A DNA stretch of 64,000 bases, from the NCBI GenBank assembly GCA_903813345.2, contig CAIIXF020000010.1:31710425-31774424 (forward strand), given 5' to 3'. Origin of the DNA: Owenia fusiformis. Its lineage: Eukaryota > Annelida > Polychaeta > Sabellida > Oweniidae. Below are positions 48,005 to 60,379 of the stretch, one piece after another. A program made the translations under genes and the position numbers. How positions within the stretch are numbered: position 1 is the stretch's first letter; the number at the start of each line of letters is the position of its first letter. A model generated the notes under the pieces. It was not told the DNA's origin and did no database searches. It was given only the letters and a program-made list of their open reading frames with translations.

Positions 48005-48882
48005 GGTTACAATTCCATATACGAGGCCAGATCAGAATGTAAGTAACCAACTGCTCTTATTTCTTCATACTTTATTCAATTACATTGACATTTTCACAGA
48101 TGATGTAGAAAATATTAACCTATTAAACAGGACCAAGGACAATGGGTTAGCATCAATTCCGTTGTTATTACTGTTGCTATGGTGACAATTGTTTTGGATA
48201 GGAGGGGCACCCTGTTTTGATTTGCGTTTGAAGATAATTTATAGAGTTTTTTCTTCATGTTGTAATACCTCAAATATATCAAATTTACATGTAAGACGTA
48301 CATATTAACTCATAGTGCTTCGAACTAATTACCACCAAAGTCAATGCAGTTGAGCCAATGTTTCACTCTTGATTTATTGCCTCACTGATTGACATTATAT
48401 TAATTTTGTTTGTCGTTTTGCCGGTTGATTTATTGGTTAATAAATTTTGTTGCTTGTTTGGTTGTTTGCTTCATTGGTTGTGTCACTGAGTACGTTTATT
48501 GGGATGTCAGGTGGGCGTTTTGGGGCATATGAAAAAAATCAAATTCCTAACCTTGGTGGGAAGGTAGAGTACCCGGTCACCCGGCTACCAAGTTATCCGG
48601 TCACCCGGATTTTACACAAACCCTGTAAAAACTCTACAAATCATCTTCTATATTAAATCCTCTTACAAAAGGGTGACCCGCCTACCCAAAACAATCATTA
48701 CCATAGCAACAGCCATAATAATGGCATTGACGCTTACCCATCGTACTTGGTTTTGTTTAATAGGTTAATATTTCCTACATCATCTGTGAAAATTTAAATG
48801 TGATTGAATGAAATATGAAAAAATGAGAGCAGTTGGTTACCTACTTTCTGATCGGGCCTCGTATGTACAATATATACACGAC
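48005..48882. mobile_element. inverted-repeat element with ~215-bp arms
   Basis: The left arm 48005-48220 (CATATACGAGGCC.GATCAGAA, CCAACTGCTCT, TTTTCACAGATGATGTA, TATTAACCTATTAAACA) matches the reverse complement of ~48660-48882. The ~440-bp centre holds a short CCGGTCACCCGG duplication (~48576-48606). Unclassified foldback. Confidence 0.75.
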
Positions 48883-49201
48883 GTCCAAAGTCAGTCTCAC
48901 AATCTCTTATTTTTCTTTCTCAACAGAAAAAAAGTATGACAACAATTACAAAAACGAAGTATTTTTATCGTCTGCTTCAAGTTCAAGTTCTCTTGTCACA
49001 TTCGTTCACAATCTTGTCATTTTATTTAAATCAGCAAATACACTTCTCCCGTAATGACAATTATTTCCATCAGATCCCCAAGTTGATACTTATTCTCGAT
49101 GCATCATACAGTTACAGACAAATGTTATATAGAGTTTCCCATCTATATTTAGGGTGCTTATGTTTCTAGTGTATAAAAAGTGTGGATTCTCAATATGCTT
49201 T

Positions 49202-49411
49202 TACTCCACTCAGGCCCGTAGCCAGGGGGGGTTCGGGGGGTTCAGACGAACCCCCCCTGGCCAAAATTTCTTTCAAAATCATGCAGTTTTTCACCATTCT
49301 GACCATTTTTTGTGTGCTTTTTGGCCAAATATGCCAAAGTGAACCCCCCCTAGAATTTTTAGGAAAAGTGAACCCCCCCCCCTTGGAAAATTCTGGCTAC
49401 GGGCCTGCCAC
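49202..49411. repeat. dispersed repeat bounded by GGCCCGTAGCCAGG and CTGGCTACGGGCC
   Basis: GGCCCGTAGCCAGG at ~49212 and CTGGCTACGGGCCT at ~49393 form terminal inverted repeats. The interior has paired G-run and C-run segments (GAACCCCCCCT). A relative at 57351-57510 lacks the strong ends, and a fragment is at ~4472-4500. The two open frames over it are not genes. Confidence 0.75.
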
Positions 49412-51645
49412 TTAAAGCGTTTTGTGTAAAACATTGGAAACAGAGTCCTGTTTTGCCCCGGTTTCCCCGACTTAGTGGATGGGCGCTGGGCGATGCGACC
49501 GTATCATCTATATATATATATCATCTTTATATACCCAGCTTGTGAAGTAAATCTAGATAAAAATAAGATTAATCAAATACAAATCGACGCTGCAATTAGC
49601 GTAGTAACATGGGATTAAAAGATAGGATGTGGGGTTATTGTCGTACGTACAAGGTAGAGCATTTACATGTAGATATTAATCAAATGGAGTATTTTCATCA
49701 GCTTAAAGCCAAATCACACCTCCAGTTGTTGGCATGCGGAGTGATACTAGATTTTGTAACTAACATCACAAAATGTACAACACACATGACGGTCGCAGTC
49801 TCTTAATCCCCTTTTTATCTCTATAAACAAAAAAATAAATTATAATAATAAAAAGGGAGTATTTTTATCAGCTTCAAGTTCATGGACTGTTTCGTTCTCT
49901 TGTCCGTTAATACTCTTCATTTTATAAGCTAAGTCAACAAATGCACTTAGTTAGTTATGTTGTCAGAAATGGCTCAAATTCAATGTTAGTTTCACATTTG
50001 ATATATTTTAAAGAGTCGAAATATATTTAAACATCAAATAGGAAAATATGATCTAAAGAGATCTAAAATCAAAGCATTTTTTCTAAAACATCAAATAAGG
50101 AAAAAATTCTAAGTGAATGTTAAGAACTTCAAATTAGAAAAACGTATGTCGAATAAGAAAAATATATAGTCCAAAGGAATAATTACACGATCTCAAACCA
50201 ATTTTTATCTCCAAACTTTTAAACATATCATGCTTGAGCTTTTCATTTTGGTGTTTGATGTATACATTTTTCTTAATCTAACTTTTCATTTTTCCATTCA
50301 AACAGTTCGGCGTTTCTTATTCTTCTGTTTAAACTGTTCAAACAGCATTTTGTGCATGCGCATTATATCAATATTTTACATGTACTCATAGAGTGGGAAA
50401 AATTTGAGAACTATTTTTTCTTTTTTGATGGTCTCGGCTGTAATGGCATTATATCGGGAATGCCGAACTCCAGAATGCCGAACTGTTTGAATAGAAAAAT
50501 GCAAGTCTCGATTTCTTAATTCAAATTTATGTACAATTTTGGTTCGAGCATTTTATCATTTTGGTTTGAACTTTTGGATCGAAATTTTAAGGAAGTATAT
50601 AAGAAATTGTTCAATCCTTTTGAATCCTAAAAAATTAACATCGAAGCTATTATTGATCTTGCAATGAGAGATTTTCTCAGTGTTTGAAATTCATTTTTGG
50701 TGTTTGATGATTAATTTTCCCTTTTCGTAGCTTTTTTCGCAGTTTGACAGATGTGTAATTGCTCATTAAAAATATCAAACACTGAAGATTTATTTTAAAC
50801 AACATTACTAAAATTGAATAAAAACTTTGAAAGTTTGAATTAAAAAATGTGGTGGTAGAGCCCATGGTAATATCAAACAGGAAATATGGATTAGCAAACA
50901 TGTAATTGAAAAAATTGGACAAAAAATGAAAGTTTGAATTGAGAAGTGAAAATGCAAACAAGAAAATTGAAATTTCAGATATGAAATCGAAAATATCGGA
51001 TAAAGACGCTAAAAATGCCATACTTACTTAGTCAATACAAAATATCAAAATAAGAGCATTTCCATGAGATCCTCAAGCTAATATTCTAATTAATCGAATC
51101 GTAGTTATACATACTATTATTCCATAATACTACTGTTTTCACAGGGAAATATGAAGGAATAAAAATCGTATTGAATGATATATTACATGATAAAATCGTA
51201 TTGTCCCCGGGAAAAATCGTATTGGAGCGTATTAACCTATTTTTGTATTCCTGGTTATTTTTAACCTTGACTAATTGATTGGTTAATTTTGGTCTTGACT
51301 AATTTTAGTCCAAATGTAACAATACCATACCATATTGTCCCTCGGTCAATATCATATTGTCCCTCGGAATAAAACCCATATTCAATCCCTCCCAGTAAAT
51401 AACCTATATACATATCGTACATATGTCACAGAGCTCTATTTATTATTAATGGTGCTTAAATGTATGTGGCGTGTCTACATGAAAAGTGTGAGATGCTCGA
51501 GATACTTTCACTCCATTGACATTGCGTATTTTGTAAAACATTATAAACAGTGTCCGTACCCGTTTTGCCTTGGTTTTTACTGGATGCGACCGTAGCAGCT
51601 GACGGCCGTATCACCTAGAATGGCTTTATACACCCAGCTTCTGAA
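49412..51645. repeat. local duplicated blocks, AT-rich
   Basis: Block 49412-49560 (TTTTGTGTAAAACATTGGAAACAG.., GATGCGACCGTATCA, TATACCCAGCTT.TGAA) is repeated, diverged, at ~51525-51645. Block 49650-49850 repeats 47735-47905. Near 50295-50325 and 50470-50500 an inverted pair CATTCAAACAGTTCGGC / GCCGAACTGTTTGAATAG suggests a further foldback element. No gene found; the minus frame 50677-51021 is low complexity. Confidence 0.55.
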
Positions 51646-54180
51646 TTAAAAAAATATTAATAAAAATGATTTTCGTCACATACAATACGAAACAATAGTT
51701 TAATGCCTAATTCACAACTAGCAGATCTAAGAAGTATAATGGGTTATTTGCCACAGCTCAAACCAAATCATTGCTACATGTGACAGCCTCGTGATTATAC
51801 TGTATAGGTACATGGTGATACTCCCGAGTGAATGAACTTGCTTCATTTGAAACTAGAATTCGCATTGTAATCAATACAGACATCGATACAGCTTACAAAA
51901 CAGTTTGTCACTAGAATTTTTTAAATAACATTGTTCATTATTGATTCATTTTGTGAAAAAAAATGTGCCATAATGTGATACCACTGGTGCTGATATAATT
52001 TAACGAATGTTTTGTATTTTTTGATGGTCATTAGTACATATATTGCATATTCTGCTGGACGCCAACCTAAATTTACCAATCTACGTACAGTATGTGGGCA
52101 GTATTTTGAATCGCTGTCCCTATGTCAGGGGGTCGGGAAACGCGTAGACTATTTTCATGAGATCACAAGTTTATGTAGTTTACTTCATCTTCCGAACACA
52201 GGCCTCCAGAAATCGTACATCCTTCTTCCTAAAAATAGGAACTAAGTGGATGACGTCCGAAATCCTGCGTTCTGAGTATGAGTTTAGTTTAGTAGTCTAT
52301 GAACGTTGTTCTGTCAACTCGTCTGCCTATGCGCTCATCATGTCCCCAGTTTCTCGGAAAAACATCCATTGTTATAATTTGACAGCCATCCCAAGTTTTT
52401 TCCAAGTTTTTCGAAGATGTGGGGTCAAAAAAGGAAATATTTTGTGATGGCAAAAGAAACGAACGTTTCAAGTTCCAACTATAATTTTTACCATCATAAT
52501 AACGCATGGACGCACCAATTTTGTGTGCCGCTGTTGTAAAAGCGTAGTTTCCAAATAAATAAAAAAGATATGTCCCGTTATTTTTCGTTCAGTATTGAAT
52601 CATATTGTAGAAAATCGCTACTTATGTTTTTTTAAACTGTTTAAACAATACCACTTATAGATTTTAATCGGAGGATTCAAAAGACATAAGCTGCTTTAGT
52701 TGCTTTTTATAGATAGTTAATTCTCAAGCTACCGGAAACTTCATGAAAATTATATTTTTCGACAAATTATCGTGCTGCAACGAATTGAAAATTTAAGAAG
52801 TTCTTGATCGTATTCAAATGAAATGTTGCGACGTCGTGATAGTATTGGTACATCTGTGTAGCATAGCAGTCGGTGTTTCTTTGAAGTAAGACTCATATTC
52901 ATAGTCGAAATAATTCAAACTAGCTTCAACTCACTCCCGGTTGTACGACGCACTGGTGGAACACCGTCCCCACCCCAAGGATGGGCCAAGAAAAAAGGTT
53001 TTGAGGCCAGATGTAGGGCCTTAATTAGTGGGCCTATTTTGAACATAACTTGGGCATTTTGGGCCTTATTTTTCAACGGGCTTAAATTTACATTACAAGT
53101 ATTGCAATAACAAAAAAAATAGTTATGATTAAATCAATTTTATAAACAATCATCTAATTTTACACATCACTGTTATCATGATATATCGATACTACATCTA
53201 CACGAGGTGCTTTCATGATATGTTTCTATGGAACATTTTCTGAATCTGGATCAAAATCCTTTCATACTTCATCCGACAAAACGAACAATATGATCCGATA
53301 CTCAAACCGAATGGCGCAAAACTCGCATCACCATATGCGAACTCGCATTACGCTTCTCGCAAATATCAAAAGCGAAACCAGCATCATCGTATGGGTGAGT
53401 CATATCATCGTATTCAAGAACTACACCTTTTTATGTTTATGCTTATTTTTTCATAATCTAAGTTCCTTCTCAAGTGCACTCCACACCAATTATCAATAGC
53501 AATGATCTACCATCTAAAACGTTGATCACATTGTACAATTAAACACACAGCACAACACCATACGGATAAAAGGCTGCACAATGTTATATTTTGTTTGGAT
53601 AGCTGGACTAAAACTAACCGCACTCTCAGTATCCTAATTTGATGAGTCTAGATGAAAGGATTATTTCATATACTCAAAGGGTAGATGAAGCTCTCTTTTA
53701 AGTTCCTTAAAACGTGAATTCTAATTAATTTGACAGTTGGAGAGAGGCGAGAGTTCATATCAAAAAAATGTGTACTAATAACGCCTCGTTGTTTGGACTA
53801 TAATGAGTTGTCAGCTCACACATTATAGACGTTTTTACGCATGTGGTCCATGCACTGGTACATGTACGTGTAACTTAAGCTTTAGTGACGTTTGCCAATG
53901 GGATTTCAAGAGACTGTTGAAAGTCCATGATTTGCCGTACGGCAGACGAAGCTTCACAAAATCGATATAGAAATTCTACACCAAACTGCTTATCCTTCTA
54001 TTTTTATGCTGCACTATTTTATATTGATTTTGGGAAGCTGGTGACACCGAACGGATGTCGTAGATCAAATATGATCGAGGGCCAATAATGCTTCGGCGTA
54101 GGCCTTGTATCTGTTTGTATGATGTATTATGAAATAAAGGAAATATAAAAATTTAAAAAAAATATATATATGATTGAGGC
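51646..54180. other. intergenic, no gene recognised
   Basis: Overlapping open frames at 52012-52507 on both strands and 53215-53499 have no recognisable domain. No repeat ends identified. Confidence 0.4.
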
Positions 54181-54430
54181 ATTTCAGACAGGAAAAAACA
54201 ACATTCGACTTTGTTATGATAAGTAAGTAAGTTAGTGAGTTTGTTTATTACAGTGTCTAATGTTTAGTGTTATAACATACATATACTATTTTACATATAT
54301 ATAAGACCGAGCCTTCAAAGGCTTATGGGACACTTAAAATTACAATGTACAATCCACAAAAAGAGATTAAAACTGTTAACAATATACAGGTTACACAATA
54401 AATGCTACCAAGTATTTTGGAATAACTTTC
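54181..54430 (-). repeat. probable LINE 3' UTR fragment
   Basis: Contains AAGACCGAGCCTTCAAAGGCTT, a short stem (AGCCTTCAAAGGCT) like those near LINE 3' ends, and a (GTAA/GTTA) simple tail at 54220-54235. Orientation suggests minus strand. No coding part remains. Confidence 0.4.
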
Positions 54431-54550
54431 TCAATAATATTAAGGAATCTTCATGATTTTTTATGTGTTGATAGAGTGTCCAATGAAAGAGAGACTGGTA
54501 ATATGTAACATAACATCAACAACTTGAACATTTAGAGATATCCAAAATAT

Positions 54551-54799
54551 ACATGTACATGTACATAACATTTCAATGCACATTACATGTTCAATGCACA
54601 AAACATGTACAAGACATTTCAATACACAATACATTTACATGACATTTCAATGCACAATACATGTACATGGAAAATCAAAGCACACATGTACAAGACATTT
54701 CAAAGTACAATACATATAGATGACATTCCAATGCACAACACATGTCCATGACATTTCAATGCACAATACATGTACAACACGTTTCAATGTACAAAACAT
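54551..54799. repeat. ~30-bp minisatellite, about eight units
   Basis: Variants of ACATTTCAATGCACAATACATGTACATG repeat with ~30-34-bp spacing; non-coding. Confidence 0.85.
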
Positions 54800-55315
54800 C
54801 GGAGGTGAGTGGGAGATATATATATTACGCGATCTTCAGCATTTCCCAGGAATTTCGTTCAGTGCTTTTTCTACAGTTAAATGTTAAAAGCTTTTGAGTT
54901 TTAAAAAATGAATTCAGATAAAATATTCATGCTTTGATTGCAATTATCGTTAGTAATTACTACATTAGGGTTCCCTAACATTCAACGCACACTACAATCT
55001 ACTAAGTATAGGATAATTAAATGCTAATTTTTGATATAGGGTTCATCCCTCGGTAAATACAATATATCAACGCTCGGTTCCTACGGTGCCTTGGGTGGAT
55101 AATATCACTGGATATGTTGTATTTCCTCAAATTAACCTCCAATAGTGAAATATCTGATACAAAGGAATATTGTCGCTACTTTTTTATCAAGATATTTAAG
55201 TATCGGGATTAATTATAGGTACATATCATACACCCTCCTTGCTGGCTAATTATAAGATTTAAGGATCCATGTTATATTCAAAGTAATTTGATTGTTCACG
55301 CAGGCCCTTTAAGCT
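54800..55315. other. 3' flank of ARMC6
   Basis: No clear AATAAA on the minus strand within 300 bp of the stop. Nothing else recognised. Confidence 0.4.
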
Positions 55316-58300
55316 TCAGTCAACTTTTAATGCTATGCCCGTTCCCATCCACGGTGTCTTCAAATCAACCTTACAACCAAGATCTCTTAATGCTGCTTTA
55401 GCTTCATCGTGACATTTCTCGTCACTATTCTTTGCCTGATTTATCAAATCTTCAGCCCCTTGTTCTAGTATTAGTGGAATGTAGTCTTTTGTTCTGGAGA
55501 CTAGGTTGCGAAGAGCCATACAGGCTTTGGCCTGAAACGAGATATTGATCATACATTAGGTTATTAACCTTACTCTGAAGGAAAGTAAGTGGATGAGAAT
55601 TCTAGAGCCGTTTGTTTGGTGGATGATTATTAACTGGGGGGAGTGTATATGGGTTTTATTCTGAGGGACAATATGATATTATTGACAAAGATTAATACAA
55701 AAAGTTACAAATCAGCTATCATGTTATTTTCCATAATTGTCATAAGAATGTGTAATACAAAGTGGTACATTTAAAATTTCAACAAAATCGCATTATCCTT
55801 TATAAGATAGTGTGCCATGCTAATGAGTATTCATATATCAAATTTGAACAAAATTGCTGTATTACTTTTAGAGTAATTGTAAAATAAGTAAAATAACACG
55901 AGTAAAAACTTCGTTTGATGGAGCCTCTAGCCCAATGTTTGCAGTGCACCATCCTATACTTATCAACAACAAGGCATTGACATGACAAAATGTCAACACC
56001 TACATGTAGTTGCTCACAATATTACGAGTTCAATTTTAGTCAGATGTGAACTTCTTGGAACTTGTAGATGATAATGAAAAAAATTGAAGTCAGTCCAAAC
56101 AGTATTTGTTAAGTTATTGGAAGTTTTATGTTACAGACACCGAACGCCAACCACCAATCGACGTCACAAAAAAAGAGACCATAACAATATGTCACCATCT
56201 TTGGTGATGACACGATAACTTGAACTACAGATCATCTCAATGTTAAAAGTGCACGCCAAAATACTGTACCTGTACTTTTGGTGAATCCTTCTGTATCTTC
56301 ATTGTCTGAATGATCACTTGTATCCCCATATTCTCGACAATCTTCGCACAATTTTTGTTACTTCTCAAAGCAAGTGTTGCAAGGGCAGAGCATCCTGAAA
56401 ATATGCAAATAATGTGATGCTGCAGACCAATCAGATTGCTTGCTAAGTCAGGTTATTTAACAAATATAGACCCCGAACGGCTGAAGGGAGTCAGGGGTTC
56501 GAAAGCTTTTGTGCCTAGCCCTAAGGGGTGTATCCGTTCACAGAAGGCGTAAATACAGTCATGTTCGAATTATTTATATTTTACATATTTTGGTTGTTTA
56601 TGTACACTGTATAAACTGCACTACCCTGCGTTTAGAGTCAAGTTATAAACCATGAAGCTCTCTTTTAAGAAGTGAAGTCAAACGAATGCAAAGGATAACA
56701 CTACACTGGCTACATGCTGTTTTCTACTTAATAGATGATGTGACATGATTGCTCAAAAAGTTATTTTATTTTGCTGTATAAAACTTGAAAAAGACGCATT
56801 ATTTTAAATATTGACATTTTATAAAATGCAAGAAGGATATTTGATAAGGAAGTTCTGAGATGACCCGAGTACTAGGCAGTGCTTAACGCACAATCGTAAC
56901 TGTTATTTATGACATTCGCAAATTATTTACCTATTTCACAAACCCCTGGGTTGTTGGCATGTTTAGACATTGCAGTCAAAATCAGCTCCACACCTCCATT
57001 GTCAACGATTGCGTCTCTAACATTGTCATTGCCTCCTATTGTCTTTAACACACCAATTCCCTGCTTTGTGACACCCTGTAAAATATAATGATAATTATAG
57101 CTTTGTGACACCCTGTAAAATATAATGATAATTATAGCTTTGTGACACCCTGTAAAATATAATGATAATTATAGCTTTGTGACACCCTGTAAAATATAAT
57201 GATAATTATAGCTTTGTAACACCCTGTAAAAAATTACGGTAGCTTTTTGACACCCTGTTGAATATAATTATAACTTGCATGTACTGGTGAATATGACTTG
57301 AGTATATGTTTCCATTAGTATTATGTACACTGTATATTATTGGTGGTGTTCATATGCAGAAGTACCCTTTCGGAAAGCTTGGAACAGCAGTTTTCACCAT
57401 TCTGGGCACTTTTCAAGTGATTTTGGGCCAAAGATGTAAAAAGTGAACCCCCTGGAATTTCATTTTGAAAAGTGAAACCCCCTTGGCAAAGGCTGGCTAT
57501 TGGCCTAAATTCCATCATTTTTGATTTGTTAAATATGATTGCACATAACAAATGTATATTGAAAGTGTATGCACAGATGGATTAATTCTTTTTAACATGT
57601 AACACTTGGTTCAGACAGATATTCAAAAGAATCACATGAAATTTTGTTTTTTCAGAACCCTGTTAGCTCTAATATGCTAATACTAATGCCTTGGTCACAT
57701 TTGCTCCGAATTTTACCACGGCGCGCGCCCAACCGATTGAGTATTTTGTTCAAAATTGAATACAATATTGAACAAAACACTCAATCAGCCGGGCGCCAGC
57801 CGATGGATCGGAGCATATGTGACCAAGGCATTAATCATATGAAAAAACATTCATTGGCTTAGCAATGCTAGCCACATGTACACCTTGACAGTTTTATAAT
57901 CTGAAATCTCATTTAATAATCTTATATGCATTCTTACTTGGTGCTCCATACAGCTATGGAGAGCATTAACGATTAAGGACATTCCTCCTAGGTCCATTAT
58001 TTCTTGACAGAATTCATTTCGCACAGCACTGAAAACAAATATCTCAAAGTAGATCTACCCTTAAGGCCATACATGTAATAATAAAAGATAAAATCCATTG
58101 GCATGCTCCTGTATGCAAAGCTCTACCATGTATACACTTCAAATACAATACTGTATTTGTCTTTAATTTGGCGCTGCTTAATTTGGCAATTTTCTGTTTT
58201 TTGGCCTATTGGCATTTATTTAATTTGACGGTTTTTCAAGTGTCCAAGACATCCTCCCGTCCAAACCAAAAGAAAGTCATACACAATTTTAAATTGGAGC

Positions 58301-60326
58301 TTAAGAAAAAGCATGGAATACTTTATGCATAACCAAAGAATAATCTAAACAAGTTAAACTGTCTTTGATATCACTTTCTGTCAGATACCTTTAAAGATGA
58401 CAACTTAAAATGAACAGTATTTTTCAGTATATAAGTCAGATTTGACCAAACTTAAATATTACCTCAATTTTCATGAATCATGTATAGAAAATTAATAATC
58501 TAACGATAGATAATGAAGATATCAGTAATGACATATCAAGACAGAGGGACTTACAGTTTTGCTAACGTAGAAAATATTTCAGTCAGGACCCCCTTGTTAC
58601 TACTGTAGTCTGAAAAAAAATTCATATTTATTTCATGTTTAAAAGTAAAGCCCGTATTTTCTATTTTATTGATTTTCAAAACTGTTGTCCTCTTTACTTA
58701 CGTTAATATGTTTATTTCTATTTCCATTAATTAATGAAAGTTTGTAAATTCTGCATATAATCTTTGCAATATTTTTTTAATTTTTGAGGTTGCACATTTT
58801 GATTAATTTGGGATCTTTATCGAGTCCTTTACAATTTAAAGATTTCTAATTATTTACCTTGACATATATTCATTAGTATCTTCAAAGCATCAGTTTCCGT
58901 GACAATCATCTTGGCATGGTCATGTGACTTTCCAAACTGTGCTCTGATGTCATCATCAAATGTAAGTGCTCTGAGAGAAAAACACGCCTCTTTTACAATC
59001 TCTGGGTCGGATCTATTTTTATCTAATGTGTTGACCATCAGCGGAATAAGACCAGAATTAACGAACCATTGGCGATTATCTTCATGCATAACACAACAAA
59101 GAGCGATGATTTTGATGCTTAAAAATAAGATTCTTGACGATCTTGCTTCCTTCAGGAGATCCATGAATAATTTGATCCCTGGGTAATCTAGCAAATCTGG
59201 CTGTCCGTTAATGAGAGCTGCGAAAGTCTTCAAAATATTCTCGAGCATATCATCATTTTTGAGATACTTTTCCGTAGCTTGGAATAATATACTGTAGGCT
59301 TTGTTTGATGATGCAAGTACTCGGTGTGCAATATCAACTTCGCATTCTGCTTGAACTATTGCCAATTGTTGAAGAAGTTGTTCCTTATCAGGGTCATCTT
59401 CTTGCATAAGTGTTGCGAGTTTCTCAAGGGCTTCCACGACTTTATGCATCCCCGAGCCATCTCCAGCACTCCTGGTGGCATAATCTTTAACTATATTTGA
59501 CAAGTTGACACCCTGCAAAAAATCAAGCACTGACATGGATATATAAACACTATGTACCTAAAAATGATTGTAATGACTTGGAAATGGAGCGAAAAGTAAC
59601 TTAATAATTGTCGATTTATTTTCTGGAGTTTATTTTATTATAATTGACTACATGTACTGGAGTTTCCCGTGAATAGACCCATGGGCATTTATTTGAAAGA
59701 TGGTGTATTTTTCCCTCTTCATTAAGGCCCATGGGTGTTCATTTAAAAGACTTCTTAATAAATGCTCAGTGGGTGAAAACATTCCAGAAAAGGATTGAAA
59801 TTGCTTAAAAACAGAAGTGGCAAACAGTACAGAGAATTGGGGTCAGCTTGACATGATGTAGCAAAATATGACAAAAGGTCATATAGTGGTCAACATTCTT
59901 GCCCGCATTTATGATATTATTGAATGAGTATGAAGGCCATGTGTCAACTTTTCGATCGATCATATCCCTCGAAATTAATGCCACTGGCTTAGGAAAGCCC
60001 TCATAATAAATGCCCACCCCCTTCGAAAAATGTTTTTCCCCTCTAAATAAAGGCCCATGGGCGTTTATTAAAAATTCTTTCAAATTAATGCCCTGTGCAA
60101 AATAAACGCCCATTTGCGAGAAACTCTGGTATGGTTTGTTATCCTACATCTGAACTTAAATTGCATCATATTTAAAAAACTAATTTCCTAAATATTTTCA
60201 AATTTTTACCTGTGATTCAAATTGTTTCACAGCATCTCTGACAGCTTCTTTTGGTGAGAGATCAAACTCCTCTATGTTTTCCTTGACAACCCCATCAAAT
60301 GTTTCTTGAGATATGCACTTCGCCAT
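55316..60326 (-). CDS. ARMC6: armadillo repeat-containing protein 6 (ARMC6 orthologue), 7 coding exons
   Basis: Armadillo-repeat protein; molecular role in animals is poorly known. Exons 1-7: 60210-60326, 58858-59512, 58555-58609, 57938-58028, 56931-57075, 56270-56394, 55316-55531, all GT-AG, phases closing exactly to 467 codons, close to the length I recall for vertebrate ARMC6. The start [20 protein letters not shown] and the motifs [28 protein letters not shown]-like [16 protein letters not shown] and KAALRDLGC match ARMC6 along its length. Helical Arm repeats run from ~residue 90 to the end; no signal peptide or membrane segment. Exon 5 begins at a tandemly multiplied acceptor. Upstream non-coding exons may exist beyond the repeat at 60380. 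Confidence 0.93.
55966..56214 (+). repeat. short copy of the 60380-62140 element (ARMC6 intron 6)
   Basis: Starts with AAGGCATTGACATGACAAAATGTC and ends with the hairpin GTCACCATCTTTGGTGATGAC (56191-56211). Contains only a single core segment (AACTTGTAGATGAT..GAAAAAAATTGAAGTCAGTC). Same ends as the long element, without the tandem array. Confidence 0.8.
57064..57275 (-). repeat. 37-bp tandem repeat containing the ARMC6 exon 5 splice acceptor
   Basis: Four identical 37-bp units start at 57064, 57101, 57138 and 57175; two diverged ones follow at 57212 and 57243. The first unit overlaps the gene: 57064-57075 are the first 12 exonic bases (GGTGTCACAAAG on minus) and 57076-57100 the intron end with TTTTACAG. 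Each upstream unit carries another CAG|GGTGT acceptor. Confidence 0.95.
57351..57510. repeat. relative of the 49202-49411 repeat (ARMC6 intron 4)
   Basis: Shares TTTTCACCATTCTG..TTTT, TGGGCCAAA.ATG, AAAGTGAACCCCCT, GAAAAGTGAA.CCCCCTTGG and GGCTGGCTA with 49280-49400. Confidence 0.7.
57684..57833. mobile_element. 150-bp palindromic MITE (ARMC6 intron 4)
   Basis: TAATGCCTTGGTCACAT at the left and its exact complement at the right. The whole element folds as one imperfect palindrome around a TTGAATACAATATTGAAC centre. The open frame across it is not a gene. Confidence 0.85.
59655..60131. mobile_element. ~475-bp MITE-like element (ARMC6 intron 1)
   Basis: Ends TACTGGAGTTTC and GAAACTCTGGTA are inverted. 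Inside, AGGCCCATGGGCGTTTATT-like blocks repeat in both orientations (59675, 59725, 60053, 60100). The minus-strand frame 59805-60113 has no similarity. Confidence 0.6.
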
Positions 60327-60379
60327 TTCTGTATTTATTTGAAACCACTGCTATCTGCAGCTGTGTATCTATTGTAAAA

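Noticed and set aside
50677-51021. Phe/Leu-rich 114-codon frame suggesting a membrane protein
   Set aside because: Low-complexity AT-rich DNA produces Phe, Asn and Ile runs; no start context or homology.
52012-52507. Cluster of open frames at 52 kb as a gene
   Set aside because: Frames overlap on both strands and none resembles a known domain or joins through plausible splice sites.
59513-59536. ATG-initiated extension of ARMC6 exon 2
   Set aside because: It reads through the splice acceptor into intron; the conserved ARMC6 sequence begins at 59512 and continues from exon 1.
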